From contig CAJUGP010000007.1 of the NCBI GenBank assembly GCA_910586365.1, forward strand, positions 4,237-68,236: DNA of 64,000 nucleotides. Direction: 5' to 3'. Numbering within the stretch: the first letter of the stretch is position 1; every line of letters starts with the position of its first letter. This document shows positions 24,050-32,440 of this stretch, piece by piece. The notes beneath the pieces are model-generated. The model was given only the letters and a program-made list of their open reading frames with translations, did not search any database and had not been told where the DNA came from. Source of the stretch: an uncultured Christensenella sp. GTDB taxonomy: Bacteria > Bacillota > Clostridia > Christensenellales > Borkfalkiaceae. The position numbers and the translations under genes were made by a program.

Positions 24050-25576
24050 TTATTCCTTAACGCCTACCTTTCCGACCACGCCGTCGAGTACGTACTCGCC
24101 GCTCGCGTTGTTATAGCTGTATTGCGTCATGACGTTGATACGGCAGGCTTGCGGTTTACCGTTCAAGCGCAGCGTACAATCGTACGCAAACGTCGGTTCT
24201 CCTTGCGTCGCTGCCGAAATCTTATCGCGCAGCGCAAGCAACGTTTCTTTTCCCGCGCAAGCGATCAGCTTTTCGTCGTTGACGGGATCGGCGATATTGA
24301 GATCGACGCCGAGCGCTTCCGCCCGCTCGTCCATAAACGTGACGGTCGTCGGGTTGAAATAGATTTCAAAGAGAATTTCGCCCGAAAGCGAGGCGATAAA
24401 ACGACATTTTTCGCGCTCGTGCTCCAACAGATCGAGCGTGCGTTTGGAAACGACAAGCTCTTTGTGCGCAATCGCTTCCTGCGTGATACGGCTGATATCG
24501 CGCCGCGACATGCTCCCCGCCGAATTGACGCGCAGCTGCGTGCGGATTTTATCGGATACGCGTTTGAGCACGTCGAGTAAAACGGGGTTGAACACGCCGC
24601 ATTCGCCGTGCAAAATCATCTCGACGGCGCGTTCATGCGTGAACGGGGGCTTATATACGCGTTCGCTCGTAAGCGCGTCGTACACGTCGGCAAGCGCGAC
24701 AACCTGCGCGGAAATGGGAATTTCGTCGCCCTCAAGTCCGTCGGGATACCCGCCGCCGTCATAGCGTTCGTGATGCCAGCGGCAAATTTCCTTCGCCACC
24801 TTCAAAAGTGGCTCGTTCTGCTGATCGGGCAGCTTGCACAAAAGATCGTACCCGTAAGCCGAGTGCTTTTTCATGATTTCAAACTCTTCGGGCGTCAGCC
24901 GTCCGGGTTTATTCAGAATTTTATCGTCGATGGCGATTTTGCCGATATCGTGCAGCGCGGACGCCGTCGTGATCAAACGAATATCGTTGGACGACAATTT
25001 GTATTTATCGGTACACCGTAACAGATCTTGCAAAATGATGTCCGTCATCGTGTGGATATGTAACACGTGCAAGCCGCTTTCGCCGTTTCGGAATTCCACG
25101 ATATGGCTCAAAACGTTGATCATGAGCGACTGTTCTTTTTCTTTTTCGTAAATCTGGTCTTCCACCAACCCCACGAGCTTGCGCTGTTTGGCGTACAGCA
25201 TAATGGTATTGAGCACCCTGCGGCGGACGACGGTCGCGTCGAACGGGCGCTGAATAAAATCGGTTGCGCCAAGCTCGTAAGCTCTTACCATATAGGAGTT
25301 GGAATTTTCCGACGAGATCATGATGACGGGGATATCTTGGATCCATTTGTAACTGTTCATAATGGCAAGCACGTTGAACCCGTCCATCCGCGGCATGACA
25401 AGATCGAGCAGCACGAGCGAAAGCTCCACGCCGTAGCTGCGCATATAGTTGACGGCTTCCACGCCGTCGCACGCCTCGATCGTTTCAAAATCTTCCGCCA
25501 ATATATCCGCCAAAATCGAGCGGTTGATCTCCGAATCGTCGACGATCAATATTTTCTGTTTTTCTTTTTTATTCAT
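24050..25576 (-). CDS. Response regulator with HD-GYP c-di-GMP phosphodiesterase domain
   Basis: 508 residues from the ATG at 25576 (GGAGACTTTC before it). Residues 8-125 are a receiver domain (KILIVDDSEIN with the acidic pair, LVLLDLVMPRMDG with the phospho-accepting Asp). Residues 170-350 are an HD-GYP domain: ALHDIGKIAIDDKILNKPG, HSAYGYDLL, WHHERYDGGGYPDGLEGDEIP and VVALADVYDALTSERVYK. All metal-binding motifs are intact, so it should hydrolyse cyclic di-GMP. About 130 C-terminal residues form an extra PAS-like module. Its partner kinase is not in the window. Transcribed with the HPt-like gene. Confidence 0.9.
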   Translation of the reverse strand: MNKKEKQKILIVDDSEINRSILADILAEDFETIEACDGVEAVNYMRSYGVELSLVLLDLVMPRMDGFNVLAIMNSYKWIQDIPVIMISSENSNSYMVRAYELGATDFIQRPFDATVVRRRVLNTIMLYAKQRKLVGLVEDQIYEKEKEQSLMINVLSHIVEFRNGESGLHVLHIHTMTDIILQDLLRCTDKYKLSSNDIRLITTASALHDIGKIAIDDKILNKPGRLTPEEFEIMKKHSAYGYDLLCKLPDQQNEPLLKVAKEICRWHHERYDGGGYPDGLEGDEIPISAQVVALADVYDALTSERVYKPPFTHERAVEMILHGECGVFNPVLLDVLKRVSDKIRTQLRVNSAGSMSRRDISRITQEAIAHKELVVSKRTLDLLEHEREKCRFIASLSGEILFEIYFNPTTVTFMDERAEALGVDLNIADPVNDEKLIACAGKETLLALRDKISAATQGEPTFAYDCTLRLNGKPQACRINVMTQYSYNNASGEYVLDGVVGKVGVKE

Positions 25577-25641
25577 GAAAGTCTCCTGCTTTTGTATATG
25601 CAAACGTAATCGCGAAATAATCGAATTTACACGCCGTTTTC

Positions 25642-25670
25642 ATTTTATCACACAAATGCAAGAAAATCAA
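25642..25670 (-). promoter_or_regulatory. Promoter of the HD-GYP response regulator
   Basis: On the minus strand TTGATT, 17-base spacer, TAAAAT, about 65 bases before the ATG. Confidence 0.7.
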
Positions 25671-25712
25671 GCCCGACTTTGCGAATATTTTCGGAATTTT
25701 TTTCCATAAGAC

Positions 25713-25743
25713 AAAAAAATACACCCGAACGCCGTTCGGGTGT
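25713..25743 (-). terminator. Terminator of the LRR surface protein gene
   Basis: Perfect 10-bp stem ACACCCGAAC/GTTCGGGTGT with a 3-base loop, followed on the minus strand by a run of T, 15 bases beyond the stop. Confidence 0.9.
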
Positions 25744-25757
25744 CGATCCGTCTTTTC

Positions 25758-27257
25758 TTATTTTTTCAGCCGCGTTCTTCCGCCCGAGGCGATAAACTTG
25801 TCGATCGCTTCTTCCGAGGAGATCTCCCTGCGTTTTTTGTATCCCGTGCGCGACCGCACAAGCACGAGCGCGATCGTAAGAACCACGGCAGCCAACCCCG
25901 CAACGGAAAGCATAATCAGCATGATCTGCGTCGTACGCGCCGCGCCGCCCGTGATCGTCAGCGTCGCAATGCCCGTATTCTTCCAAACGCCGTATTCTTC
26001 GCCGAGCGTCACGCTTACAAGATACGTTCCCGTGTTGACGATTTTCGTCAGCGCGCCCGCGCCGCCTTCCGCGATCGCGGAAAACCGCAGCGCGCCCCGA
26101 TCGGCATACGAGTCGATCCCCAACAGCGCGCACATGACTTCGCCGTCCGCAAGCTCGAAGCCCTGTTTCTCGTATCCGTGCGAAACCGTGCGCTTTACCT
26201 CGGGCGGCAATACGGTTTTGTGCGCGTAAAGCTCGATCGTTTCGGGCTTCTCGGCGCTCTTCAACAGCAAATCGAGCGAAGATAACGTTACTTTCTCTCG
26301 ATACTGCCCGTCGGAATACCACGCCGTCGAGGCATAGCTTTCGTGCTGCGCGGGCAGATCGGTTATGCTTGCGTTCTCCGCCCAGCCGTTATAATCTTTG
26401 CTGCCGTCATCGTCGATCCGCTCGCAGGCAAATCCTTTTCCGTATAATCTCTGCTCGGTACGCGGCGCCTGCCCTTCGATACGGAAAATCACGTCGACGA
26501 GATAGCTTGTCCGCGCGCCCGCCACGGCGTTTTCCGATACCGCGCGTTCGTAATCGGCTTTTTCGGAAAAGACGACGGTCAACCCCTCCGCCTCGGAAAA
26601 GACGTTTTTCGTTCCCGCCAACGCCGAAGAATTGACGTACGCCCATTCGAGCGCCTCGCAGCCGCCGAACGCGCCGCTTGCGACGCTCGCACAGCGCGCG
26701 GGCAGCTCCACGTTGGTCAGCGAAATGCAGTCGTTAAAACAGTTTTCGGCAAGCGTCAGCTCGCTTTCGCCCCCTTCAAAGACCACCGACCCGAGCACCC
26801 AGCAACCGCGGAACGCTTCCGCGCCGATCGCCGTTACCGTTTCGGGAAGGGTAAGAGCGGTAAGCTTGGTATCGGCAAACGCGCGCTCGCCGATCGCCGT
26901 AACGCCTGCGGGCAATACCGCAGTACGCAGCGCCGCCGCGCCCGTAAAGACGTCTGCGCCGACCGCGTAAGATACAAGGGCGCTCTGCCCTTCCTGCACG
27001 GGGATTTTATCGGGCGAAGGTAGCGTTAGATTTTTCGCCGATCCCTCGTAAGAAGTAAGCGTCCAGCTCTCCTCTGCGTAAGTAAACGTAAAACGGTTGT
27101 CGCCCTCGGTATAAACGATTTGATCGGAAGGCTGTTCGGTATTCTCCGCGCAAACGGTCTGCGCGCCGTTACACAGCGCACCGCCGACCGCAGCCGAACC
27201 GACTGCCGCCGCCAAAATCGCCGCCGAAAACAAGAAACGCTTTTTCCCTGCGAACAT
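25758..27257 (-). CDS. BspA-type leucine-rich-repeat surface protein with C-terminal membrane anchor
   Basis: 499 residues from the ATG at 27257, set by GGGAGGA 8 bases upstream. Signal peptide (KKRFLFSAAILAAAVGSAAV). Residues about 85-215 contain four to five BspA-like LRR units (LPAGVTAIGERAFADTKLTA, LPETVTAIGAEAFRGCWVLG, LPARCASVASGAFGGCEAL). A beta-rich middle follows, and a single membrane span (IMLIMLSVAGLAAVVLTIALVL) precedes a basic cytoplasmic tail. Such proteins sit on the surface and bind host or polymer ligands. No sortase motif is seen; anchoring is by the membrane span. Confidence 0.8.
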   Translation of the reverse strand: MFAGKKRFLFSAAILAAAVGSAAVGGALCNGAQTVCAENTEQPSDQIVYTEGDNRFTFTYAEESWTLTSYEGSAKNLTLPSPDKIPVQEGQSALVSYAVGADVFTGAAALRTAVLPAGVTAIGERAFADTKLTALTLPETVTAIGAEAFRGCWVLGSVVFEGGESELTLAENCFNDCISLTNVELPARCASVASGAFGGCEALEWAYVNSSALAGTKNVFSEAEGLTVVFSEKADYERAVSENAVAGARTSYLVDVIFRIEGQAPRTEQRLYGKGFACERIDDDGSKDYNGWAENASITDLPAQHESYASTAWYSDGQYREKVTLSSLDLLLKSAEKPETIELYAHKTVLPPEVKRTVSHGYEKQGFELADGEVMCALLGIDSYADRGALRFSAIAEGGAGALTKIVNTGTYLVSVTLGEEYGVWKNTGIATLTITGGAARTTQIMLIMLSVAGLAAVVLTIALVLVRSRTGYKKRREISSEEAIDKFIASGGRTRLKK

Positions 27258-27314
27258 CTTCCCGATCCTCCCTTCGTACATCGCGCGCCGCGCGGCGCGT
27301 TAAACGGTAAAAAC

Positions 27315-27542
27315 TCAATCTAATTTCGCCAGCTCTTCGCGCAGAGCAAAGAGTTTTTCGCGCTCCTGACGAATGAGCGCGGAATAAACGCGGTAGTATT
27401 CCCTGTCCACTTCGAGCGGTTCTTCCTTTTCGAGAATGGCATCCAACAAAGCGGATTGCGAACGCATGCGTTTGAGTTCGAGCATCTCGATTTCCTGCGA
27501 ACACTCTTCGATCGCTTTTTTCAATTCACGTTTTTTCGACAC
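27315..27542 (-). CDS. Small coiled-coil protein, unknown function
   Basis: About 75 residues of charged helix (KKRELKKAIEECSQEIEMLELK ... EREKLFALREELAKLD, shown in parts), almost certainly a coiled coil. I place the start at the GTG at 27542, because a GGAGAGG site lies 9 bases before it. The ATG at 27560 overlaps that site and has no site of its own. No family recognised. It lies 57 bases upstream of the LRR gene and may be co-transcribed. Confidence 0.55.
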   Translation of the reverse strand: MSKKRELKKAIEECSQEIEMLELKRMRSQSALLDAILEKEEPLEVDREYYRVYSALIRQEREKLFALREELAKLD

Positions 27543-27614
27543 GGCGGCTATCCTCTCCATTTAATTCTTATAGATTATAGCACGAAATAATCGGGTTGGC
27601 AAGTCTTTTCATAC

Positions 27615-27648
27615 AAGAAAACGGCGGACGCCGTTAAGACGTCCGCCG
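27615..27648 (-). terminator. Terminator of the msmK-like gene
   Basis: Stem CGGCGGACG/CGTCCGCCG with a 9-base loop, followed on the minus strand by TTTTC. Begins 18 bases past the stop at 27666. Confidence 0.8.
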
Positions 27649-27665
27649 CCGATCGCATTCAGATT

Positions 27666-29402
27666 TTACTTTTTCGGCGTCGTTTTCGTGCTCGTGCTCT
27701 TCGACGCGGGTTTCGCCGCAGGCTTCGCGGCAGGTTTTGCAGCCGTCGTCTTGGGAGCGGTCGTTTTCGCCGTCGTGGACTTCGCAGCCGTCGTTTTGGA
27801 AGCGGCGGGCTTTGCCGCAGATTTTGCCGCGGGCTTCGCCTTCGGCTCTTCTTTCGGTTCTTCCTTGACTTCTTCTTTGGGCTGTTCTTCGGCTACGGGA
27901 GCGGGCGCAGGTTCGGCGGGTTTTTCCTCAACGGGTTTTTCCTCGACGGGCGCGGGCGTTTCTTTCACGATTGCGGGAATGGGCTGCCCGACAGGAGCAG
28001 AAACGGGCTGCTCGACGGGCGCCGCAGGCGTTTCGTTCACGGGCGCGGGGGCGACGACGGGCGCCGCGGCTCCTGCCGCTTCCGCCTTTTTCTTCGCCAT
28101 TTTTTCGTCGCGCTTCATTTGTTTCTTCATCTCTTTCGTGATGACGCGCGCGGCATCGATCTTCTCTTTCATTTCCTGCGGCGTAGGCGGCACGAACGCA
28201 GCGCCTTCCGCGTTTTCGGGAATGACGTCGTAATGCTCGTCGCGTTCGAGCATCGTTGCTTCGGTCACGCCGTCGAAGAGGTGAATGTGCTTCGCGTCGA
28301 ACGCAAGCTCCACGATTTCGCCCAATTCCACGGTAGCGCGCGAAGATATTTTCGCGATCATCTGCGCCGCGTTATCGACGATCGAGCCTTTCTCGCTTTC
28401 GTAATCGAGGTCGCAGTAGATCTGCGTTTCCGCGCCGAGTTTTTCGATAACGTCGATCTTCGCTTTGACGATCGTATCGGGCGAATTGGAGATGAACAGG
28501 TCGTCCTCGTGAATATCTTCGGGACGGACGCCGAGCGTTACGGCTTTGCCCGTATCGAGATAATCGCCGATGTTCTTGATCTTGGCGACGACCGCTTTGG
28601 GAAGAAGGATCTTGTTTCCGCCCACGAAGTTGACGTAAACTTTATTTCCTTCGCCCGTAAGCGTGGCGTTTTTGAAGAAGTTCATTTGCGGCGTGCCGAT
28701 AAAGCCCGCCACGAAAAGGTTGATGGGATAATCGTAAAGGTTCTGCGGCGTATCCACCTGCTGCATGAAACCGTCTTTCATAACGACGATACGCGTACCC
28801 ATCGTCATAGCCTCGATCTGGTCGTGCGTAACGTAGATGAACGTCGTCGCAAGGCGGACATGCAGCTTGGAAATTTCGGTACGCATCTGCGCGCGCAGCT
28901 TTGCGTCGAGATTACTCAAAGGTTCGTCGAGAAGGAACACCTTGGGTTCGCGCACGATCGTACGTCCGAGCGCAACGCGCTGACGCTGACCGCCCGAAAG
29001 AGCCTTGGGCTTACGGGAAAGATAATCGGTGATGCCGAGGATCTCCGCCGCCGCCTTCACCTTTTCGTCGATGACTTCCTTGGGGACTTTGCGCAGCTTC
29101 AAGCCGAACGCCATGTTGTCGTAAACGGACATGTGGGGATAAAGCGCGTAGTTCTGGAAAACCATGGCGATATCTCTGTCTTTGGGAACGACGTCGTTGA
29201 CGAGCTTGCCGTCGATATACAGTTCGCCCGAAGAAATTTCTTCGAGCCCCGCTATCATGCGCAGCGTAGTCGATTTGCCGCAGCCCGAAGGTCCGACGAA
29301 TACGATGAATTCCTTATCGCGGATATCCAAACAGAAATCGAACACCGCCTGGTTGCCGCCGGGGTAAATTTTATTGATACCCTTGAGTAACAGTCCTGAC
29401 AT
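27666..29402 (-). CDS. msmK: MsmK/UgpC-type sugar ABC transporter ATPase with a long Pro/Lys/Ala-rich tail
   Basis: 578 residues, whereas this family is usually 360-380. Residues 1-380 are complete: Walker A GPSGCGKST (37-45), Q-loop, signature LSGGQ (135-139), Walker B VFLLDEP (155-161), switch histidine in VTHDQIEAM, and the C-terminal OB-fold domain to about LFDGVTEA. From about 382 the sequence turns into a tail: first an acidic/basic helix (KEMKKQMKRDEKMAKKKAEA), then a proline-rich stretch (APVNETPAAPVEQPVSAPVG), then KEEVKEEPKEEPKAK, and finally a histone-H1-like AKPAAK/TTAAK region rich in Lys, Ala and Thr. GGGAGG stands before the ATG. As no other importer ATPase is present, it probably serves both sugar transporters of the window. 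Confidence 0.92.
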   Translation of the reverse strand: MSGLLLKGINKIYPGGNQAVFDFCLDIRDKEFIVFVGPSGCGKSTTLRMIAGLEEISSGELYIDGKLVNDVVPKDRDIAMVFQNYALYPHMSVYDNMAFGLKLRKVPKEVIDEKVKAAAEILGITDYLSRKPKALSGGQRQRVALGRTIVREPKVFLLDEPLSNLDAKLRAQMRTEISKLHVRLATTFIYVTHDQIEAMTMGTRIVVMKDGFMQQVDTPQNLYDYPINLFVAGFIGTPQMNFFKNATLTGEGNKVYVNFVGGNKILLPKAVVAKIKNIGDYLDTGKAVTLGVRPEDIHEDDLFISNSPDTIVKAKIDVIEKLGAETQIYCDLDYESEKGSIVDNAAQMIAKISSRATVELGEIVELAFDAKHIHLFDGVTEATMLERDEHYDVIPENAEGAAFVPPTPQEMKEKIDAARVITKEMKKQMKRDEKMAKKKAEAAGAAAPVVAPAPVNETPAAPVEQPVSAPVGQPIPAIVKETPAPVEEKPVEEKPAEPAPAPVAEEQPKEEVKEEPKEEPKAKPAAKSAAKPAASKTTAAKSTTAKTTAPKTTAAKPAAKPAAKPASKSTSTKTTPKK

Positions 29403-29443
29403 AAAAAGGTGCCTCCCTTAACATTTATAATTTTATCGTATCT

Positions 29444-29472
29444 ATTTTACAATATTCACTGCGTTTTTACAA
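29444..29472 (-). promoter_or_regulatory. Promoter of the msmK-like gene
   Basis: On the minus strand TTGTAA, 17-base spacer, TAAAAT, about 42 bases before the ATG. A separate promoter fits a shared ATPase. Confidence 0.65.
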
Positions 29473-29551
29473 TAGTAAATTATGCTAAAAATGCGATATG
29501 AATTTGTAACGATTGCACAAATTTCCGCTTTCGCGCGAACGGGCAAAACGC

Positions 29552-29586
29552 AAAAGCTCCCGGACAAACATTCCGAGAGCTTTTTT
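29552..29586 (-). terminator. Terminator of the membrane XRE regulator gene
   Basis: Stem AAAAGCTC/GAGCTTTT extended by CCGGA/TCCG; A and T runs on both sides. It touches the stop codon of the gene at 29588. Confidence 0.75.
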
Positions 29587-29587
29587 C

Positions 29588-30568
29588 TCATTTCTTTTTA
29601 CCGCCGACCGCGCCCGCGATCGTGCTGACGATCGCGCAGACGATTCCGCCGACGGGGAACGCCACCCAAGCGGGATGCCACGCGTTCCATATAAATCCCA
29701 ACAGGAGAAACAGGGCGGTCGCCGTCAGCATGATCGCGCCGTTGATTGCGCCCGCCAAGCGCTTTTCGCCGCCTTCATTGCGTTCGCGCTCGGTTTGCTT
29801 GTTATACGATACAATATCGTATTTCGCAAACTGAATCCCGAAATACACCAATCCGCCCACAAGGAAGGAAAGCACGGCGAGGAAACACGCGACGGTATAA
29901 CACGAAACTTCGTCTTCCCGATTCGGGCTTACCGCGATGATCCCCTCTTCCAACAGCGCGGAAACGACGACGAGCGCCGCAACCGCAAGCAAGATCCCCG
30001 AAACAAGGCACGCCGTCGTAACCGCAAACTTTTTTGAAAAGGCTTTGCTTTCTTTTTCCGAAAAGGGATTTCCGATTACGGGGTACTCTTTTTGAAAACG
30101 GTCGTGCGCCATGCCGTGAATGACGAAGAAAAAGACGGCGGCGGCGACGGACAGCATCACCGCCACGGCGCCGAGGACGGCAAACAGCTCTCCGTGCGGA
30201 CCGTATTTCTCGAAGCCCGAAAGCAGTAAACACGCCGCCACGCCGAATAAAATCAAGCCGACGCCGATCGCCATGCCGCGCGAAAACTTATCCATATGCG
30301 CGGCGTACGCTTTGCCCGCCGCCTCGTCCGTCTGCGCGGAACAAATCGGTTCTTCCGCGTCCGCTTGCGTCAGATCGCGCCGCATGAGATCGTCGAGCGA
30401 CACCGCGAACAGCTCGCACAGCGCAAGCAGCTTTTCGGTTTCGGGGTACGCCTCGTCCGTTTCCCATTTGGAAACCGACTGCCGCGACACGCCCAAACGG
30501 TCGGCAAGGTCTTCCTGCGTGATCTTGTCGCGCTTTCGCAAATACTGTAAATTCCTTGCGAGAAACAT
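29588..30568 (-). CDS. Membrane-bound XRE-family regulator
   Basis: 326 residues from the ATG at 30568, preceded by AAAAAGGAGCATCAAA. Residues 5-60 are an XRE helix-turn-helix (LRKRDKITQEDLADRLGVSR, QSVSKWETDEAYPE, LLALCELFAVSLDDL). Six or so hydrophobic segments follow from residue 110 (IGVGLILFGVAACLLL; LFAVLGAVAVMLSVAAAVFF; and later ones). Such fusions are common in Clostridia and are thought to sense envelope or ion signals; the target is unknown. Monocistronic with its own promoter and terminator. Confidence 0.8.
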   Translation of the reverse strand: MFLARNLQYLRKRDKITQEDLADRLGVSRQSVSKWETDEAYPETEKLLALCELFAVSLDDLMRRDLTQADAEEPICSAQTDEAAGKAYAAHMDKFSRGMAIGVGLILFGVAACLLLSGFEKYGPHGELFAVLGAVAVMLSVAAAVFFFVIHGMAHDRFQKEYPVIGNPFSEKESKAFSKKFAVTTACLVSGILLAVAALVVVSALLEEGIIAVSPNREDEVSCYTVACFLAVLSFLVGGLVYFGIQFAKYDIVSYNKQTERERNEGGEKRLAGAINGAIMLTATALFLLLGFIWNAWHPAWVAFPVGGIVCAIVSTIAGAVGGKKK

Positions 30569-30598
30569 TTTGATGCTCCTTTTTGAAAATGTGCTTTC

Positions 30599-30627
30599 AG
30601 TATAACCGCGCGCGTGCCGAAATTCAA
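30599..30627 (-). promoter_or_regulatory. Promoter of the membrane XRE regulator
   Basis: On the minus strand TTGAAT, 17-base spacer, TATACT, 30 bases before the ATG. Confidence 0.75.
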
Positions 30628-30693
30628 CCAATTTTTATTTGCAATCCCGAAAAATTTGCGCAACTTATAGTTGCATTTGCCTAAAAACGCCGC

Positions 30694-32211
30694 TCAGCGC
30701 AGCCGCCGCAGTCCGTTTTTACCCAACTCGTACACGCTGCCGCACACTTCTTCGAGAAACAAGGGATCGTGCGACACGGCTATGATCGCGCCCCCGAACG
30801 CGCGCAGCGCCGAACGCACCGCGGGCGCGGATAGCGGCGAAAAATTGCGCGTCGGCTCGTCGAGCAGCAGCACGTTCGCCCGCTGCAAAACCATGTTCAG
30901 AAAGATCAGCTTTGCCTGCTGTCCGCCGCTCAGCTCTCCGATTTTCGCGCGCATTTCTTCGGGCGTGAAATTGAGATTGCCGAGCATGGTGAACGCTTTG
31001 GTCTGCGTTTCTTTATCGTAATGCGCTTGCAGATAATGAGAAGGCGTACGCGAAAAATCGAGCGCGTCGGCGTAATTTTGCGGCATCGACCCGACGCGGA
31101 CGTCCTGCCGCGCGCGCAAGCTCTTTTCGATCAAACCAAGCAGCGTCGATTTGCCCGCGCCGTTCCTGCCCGTGATGCCGACGCGTTCGTTCCCCGTAAC
31201 GGAAAGCACGATGTTTTCGGCGAGCACGTTGCCGCCCGCTTCGAGCCGCGCGAGCGAAAAACCGAGCACGCGTTTGCCGTGCGGCAGCGTAACCGCAGGA
31301 TCGAACCGCGCGACGATCTGCGTCTGCACGTCTGGAATTTCCGTCATGTCCTCGCGCTCCCGTTCGAGCCGATCTGTCTTAGCCGCCGCCGACTGCATGA
31401 ACCGTTTCGCCCTGCCGTCGCTCGAAGGAATGCCGTCGGGATTTTTCCAGCTCATATTGTTTTTCGCCTTGTCCGCTTCCCACGCAAGCCGTTCGCGCTT
31501 CTTTTTATACTCCGCGCGCTCCTTCAAAGCGATCTGCGTTTGGCGGTTTAACCCCTCTTCGCGCCGAACGAGGTATTCTTCAAACCCCGTGCGCGATACG
31601 GTGATTTTACATTTCGTCTTTTTGATCAGCTGCTCCACGTGGATCACGCCGTTCGCCGCGCCCTTCAACAGCCTTTCGTCGTGCGAAACGAACAGGACGG
31701 GTACGGGGCATGTACGAAGAAACGAGCATAAATAATCCAGCGTGTGCGCGTCGAGATCGTTGGACGGCTCGTCGAAAAAGAGCGCGTCGGGATCGGCGCA
31801 CAGCAATTTGAAAAGGCGCGCCTTCACCCGTTCCCCGCCCGAAACAGAGCGCAGCGTACGCTGCGAAAAGAGCAGTCCGTCGTCAAGCTCCATTTCGCGC
31901 AAGATGCCGTAATGCGCATAAACGTCCTCGTCCGCGAAATACTCGCACAGCGTTTTGTCATATTCTTCTTCGGGCAAAAACTGCGGGAAATAGGCAAACT
32001 TGCCTTCTCGTTTGAGCATGCCCGTATAAGAGGCGTAACGCAAAACGCTCTTTTCGCCGCACAGCACTTTGACGAGCGTCGATTTGCCGTCGCCCTCCTC
32101 GCCGATCACGGCGATCTTATCGCCCCGTTTGAGCACGAACGTAAAATCTTCGATCAAAACCCTGCCGTCTTTTTGCAGGGTAACGGTTAGTTTGTCCGTT
32201 TGTAATAACAT
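30694..32211 (-). CDS. ABC-F family ATPase (possible ribosome-protection antibiotic resistance factor)
   Basis: 505 residues with two ABC domains and no membrane segments. First Walker A GEEGDGKST, signature VSGGERVKARLF, Walker B ALFFDEPSNDLD. A linker of about 80 residues with charged helices (KKKRERLAWEADKAKNNMSW) contains the P-site tRNA interaction region. Second Walker A GRNGAGKST, signature LSGGQQAKL, Walker B VLLLDEPTRNFSPLSAP. The last motif is, as I recall, shared with an ABC-F subgroup of Firmicutes. ABC-F proteins bind the ribosomal E site; many displace antibiotics. The attenuator-like leader supports an antibiotic-inducible role, but substrate cannot be predicted. GGAGG precedes the ATG. 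Confidence 0.85.
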   Translation of the reverse strand: MLLQTDKLTVTLQKDGRVLIEDFTFVLKRGDKIAVIGEEGDGKSTLVKVLCGEKSVLRYASYTGMLKREGKFAYFPQFLPEEEYDKTLCEYFADEDVYAHYGILREMELDDGLLFSQRTLRSVSGGERVKARLFKLLCADPDALFFDEPSNDLDAHTLDYLCSFLRTCPVPVLFVSHDERLLKGAANGVIHVEQLIKKTKCKITVSRTGFEEYLVRREEGLNRQTQIALKERAEYKKKRERLAWEADKAKNNMSWKNPDGIPSSDGRAKRFMQSAAAKTDRLEREREDMTEIPDVQTQIVARFDPAVTLPHGKRVLGFSLARLEAGGNVLAENIVLSVTGNERVGITGRNGAGKSTLLGLIEKSLRARQDVRVGSMPQNYADALDFSRTPSHYLQAHYDKETQTKAFTMLGNLNFTPEEMRAKIGELSGGQQAKLIFLNMVLQRANVLLLDEPTRNFSPLSAPAVRSALRAFGGAIIAVSHDPLFLEEVCGSVYELGKNGLRRLR

Positions 32212-32227
32212 ATATTTTCCTCCGCAA

Positions 32228-32258
32228 TAAAAAAATCCGTTTGCGGTTTTGCAAACGG
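32228..32258 (-). terminator. Intrinsic terminator in the ABC-F leader (attenuator)
   Basis: Perfect 8-bp stem CCGTTTGC/GCAAACGG with a 6-base loop at 32237-32258, followed on the minus strand by a T-run. It ends a few bases before the GGAGG site of the ABC-F gene, so unhindered transcripts should stop before the gene. Confidence 0.85.
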
Positions 32259-32370
32259 AGAATAACGCGAAAGCGTCCCTCAGGGGGAACCTTCCGCGCG
32301 ATCCGAATATAATCCGTAAGCAAAATCATCCGCAAAATTAAGAGTGCCGAATGTTCAACTTAAGATTATT

Positions 32371-32395
32371 TCAGAAACGCAACGGTGTTCACCTC
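32371..32395 (-). other. Strong ribosome site and mini-ORF in the ABC-F leader
   Basis: On the minus strand GAGGTGA (32389-32395) is a 7-base match to the anti-Shine-Dalgarno. Six bases on is TTG CGT TTC TGA (Met-Arg-Phe-stop). An alternative GTG inside the site would give a nine-codon frame ending at 32366. Either could be a regulatory leader peptide whose stalled ribosome alters folding of the downstream terminator. Confidence 0.45.
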
Positions 32396-32411
32396 GTATG
32401 ATTTTTTCAAT

Positions 32412-32440
32412 ATTGTAGCACCTGCGGGCGCGTTTGTCAA
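32412..32440 (-). promoter_or_regulatory. Promoter of the ABC-F gene
   Basis: On the minus strand perfect TTGACA (32435-32440), 17-base spacer, TACAAT. The -35 box overlaps the stop codon of the upstream DUF3737 gene. The leader to 32212 is about 195 bases. Confidence 0.85.

Noticed and set aside
27543..27560. ATG start for the small coiled-coil gene
   Set aside because: The ATG overlaps the GGAGAGG site that serves the GTG at 27542.
32117..32335. 73-codon frame overlapping the ABC-F leader as a leader peptide
   Set aside because: It runs past the terminator and into the ABC-F gene in another frame and lacks a ribosome site; the mini-ORF at 32371-32382 fits better.
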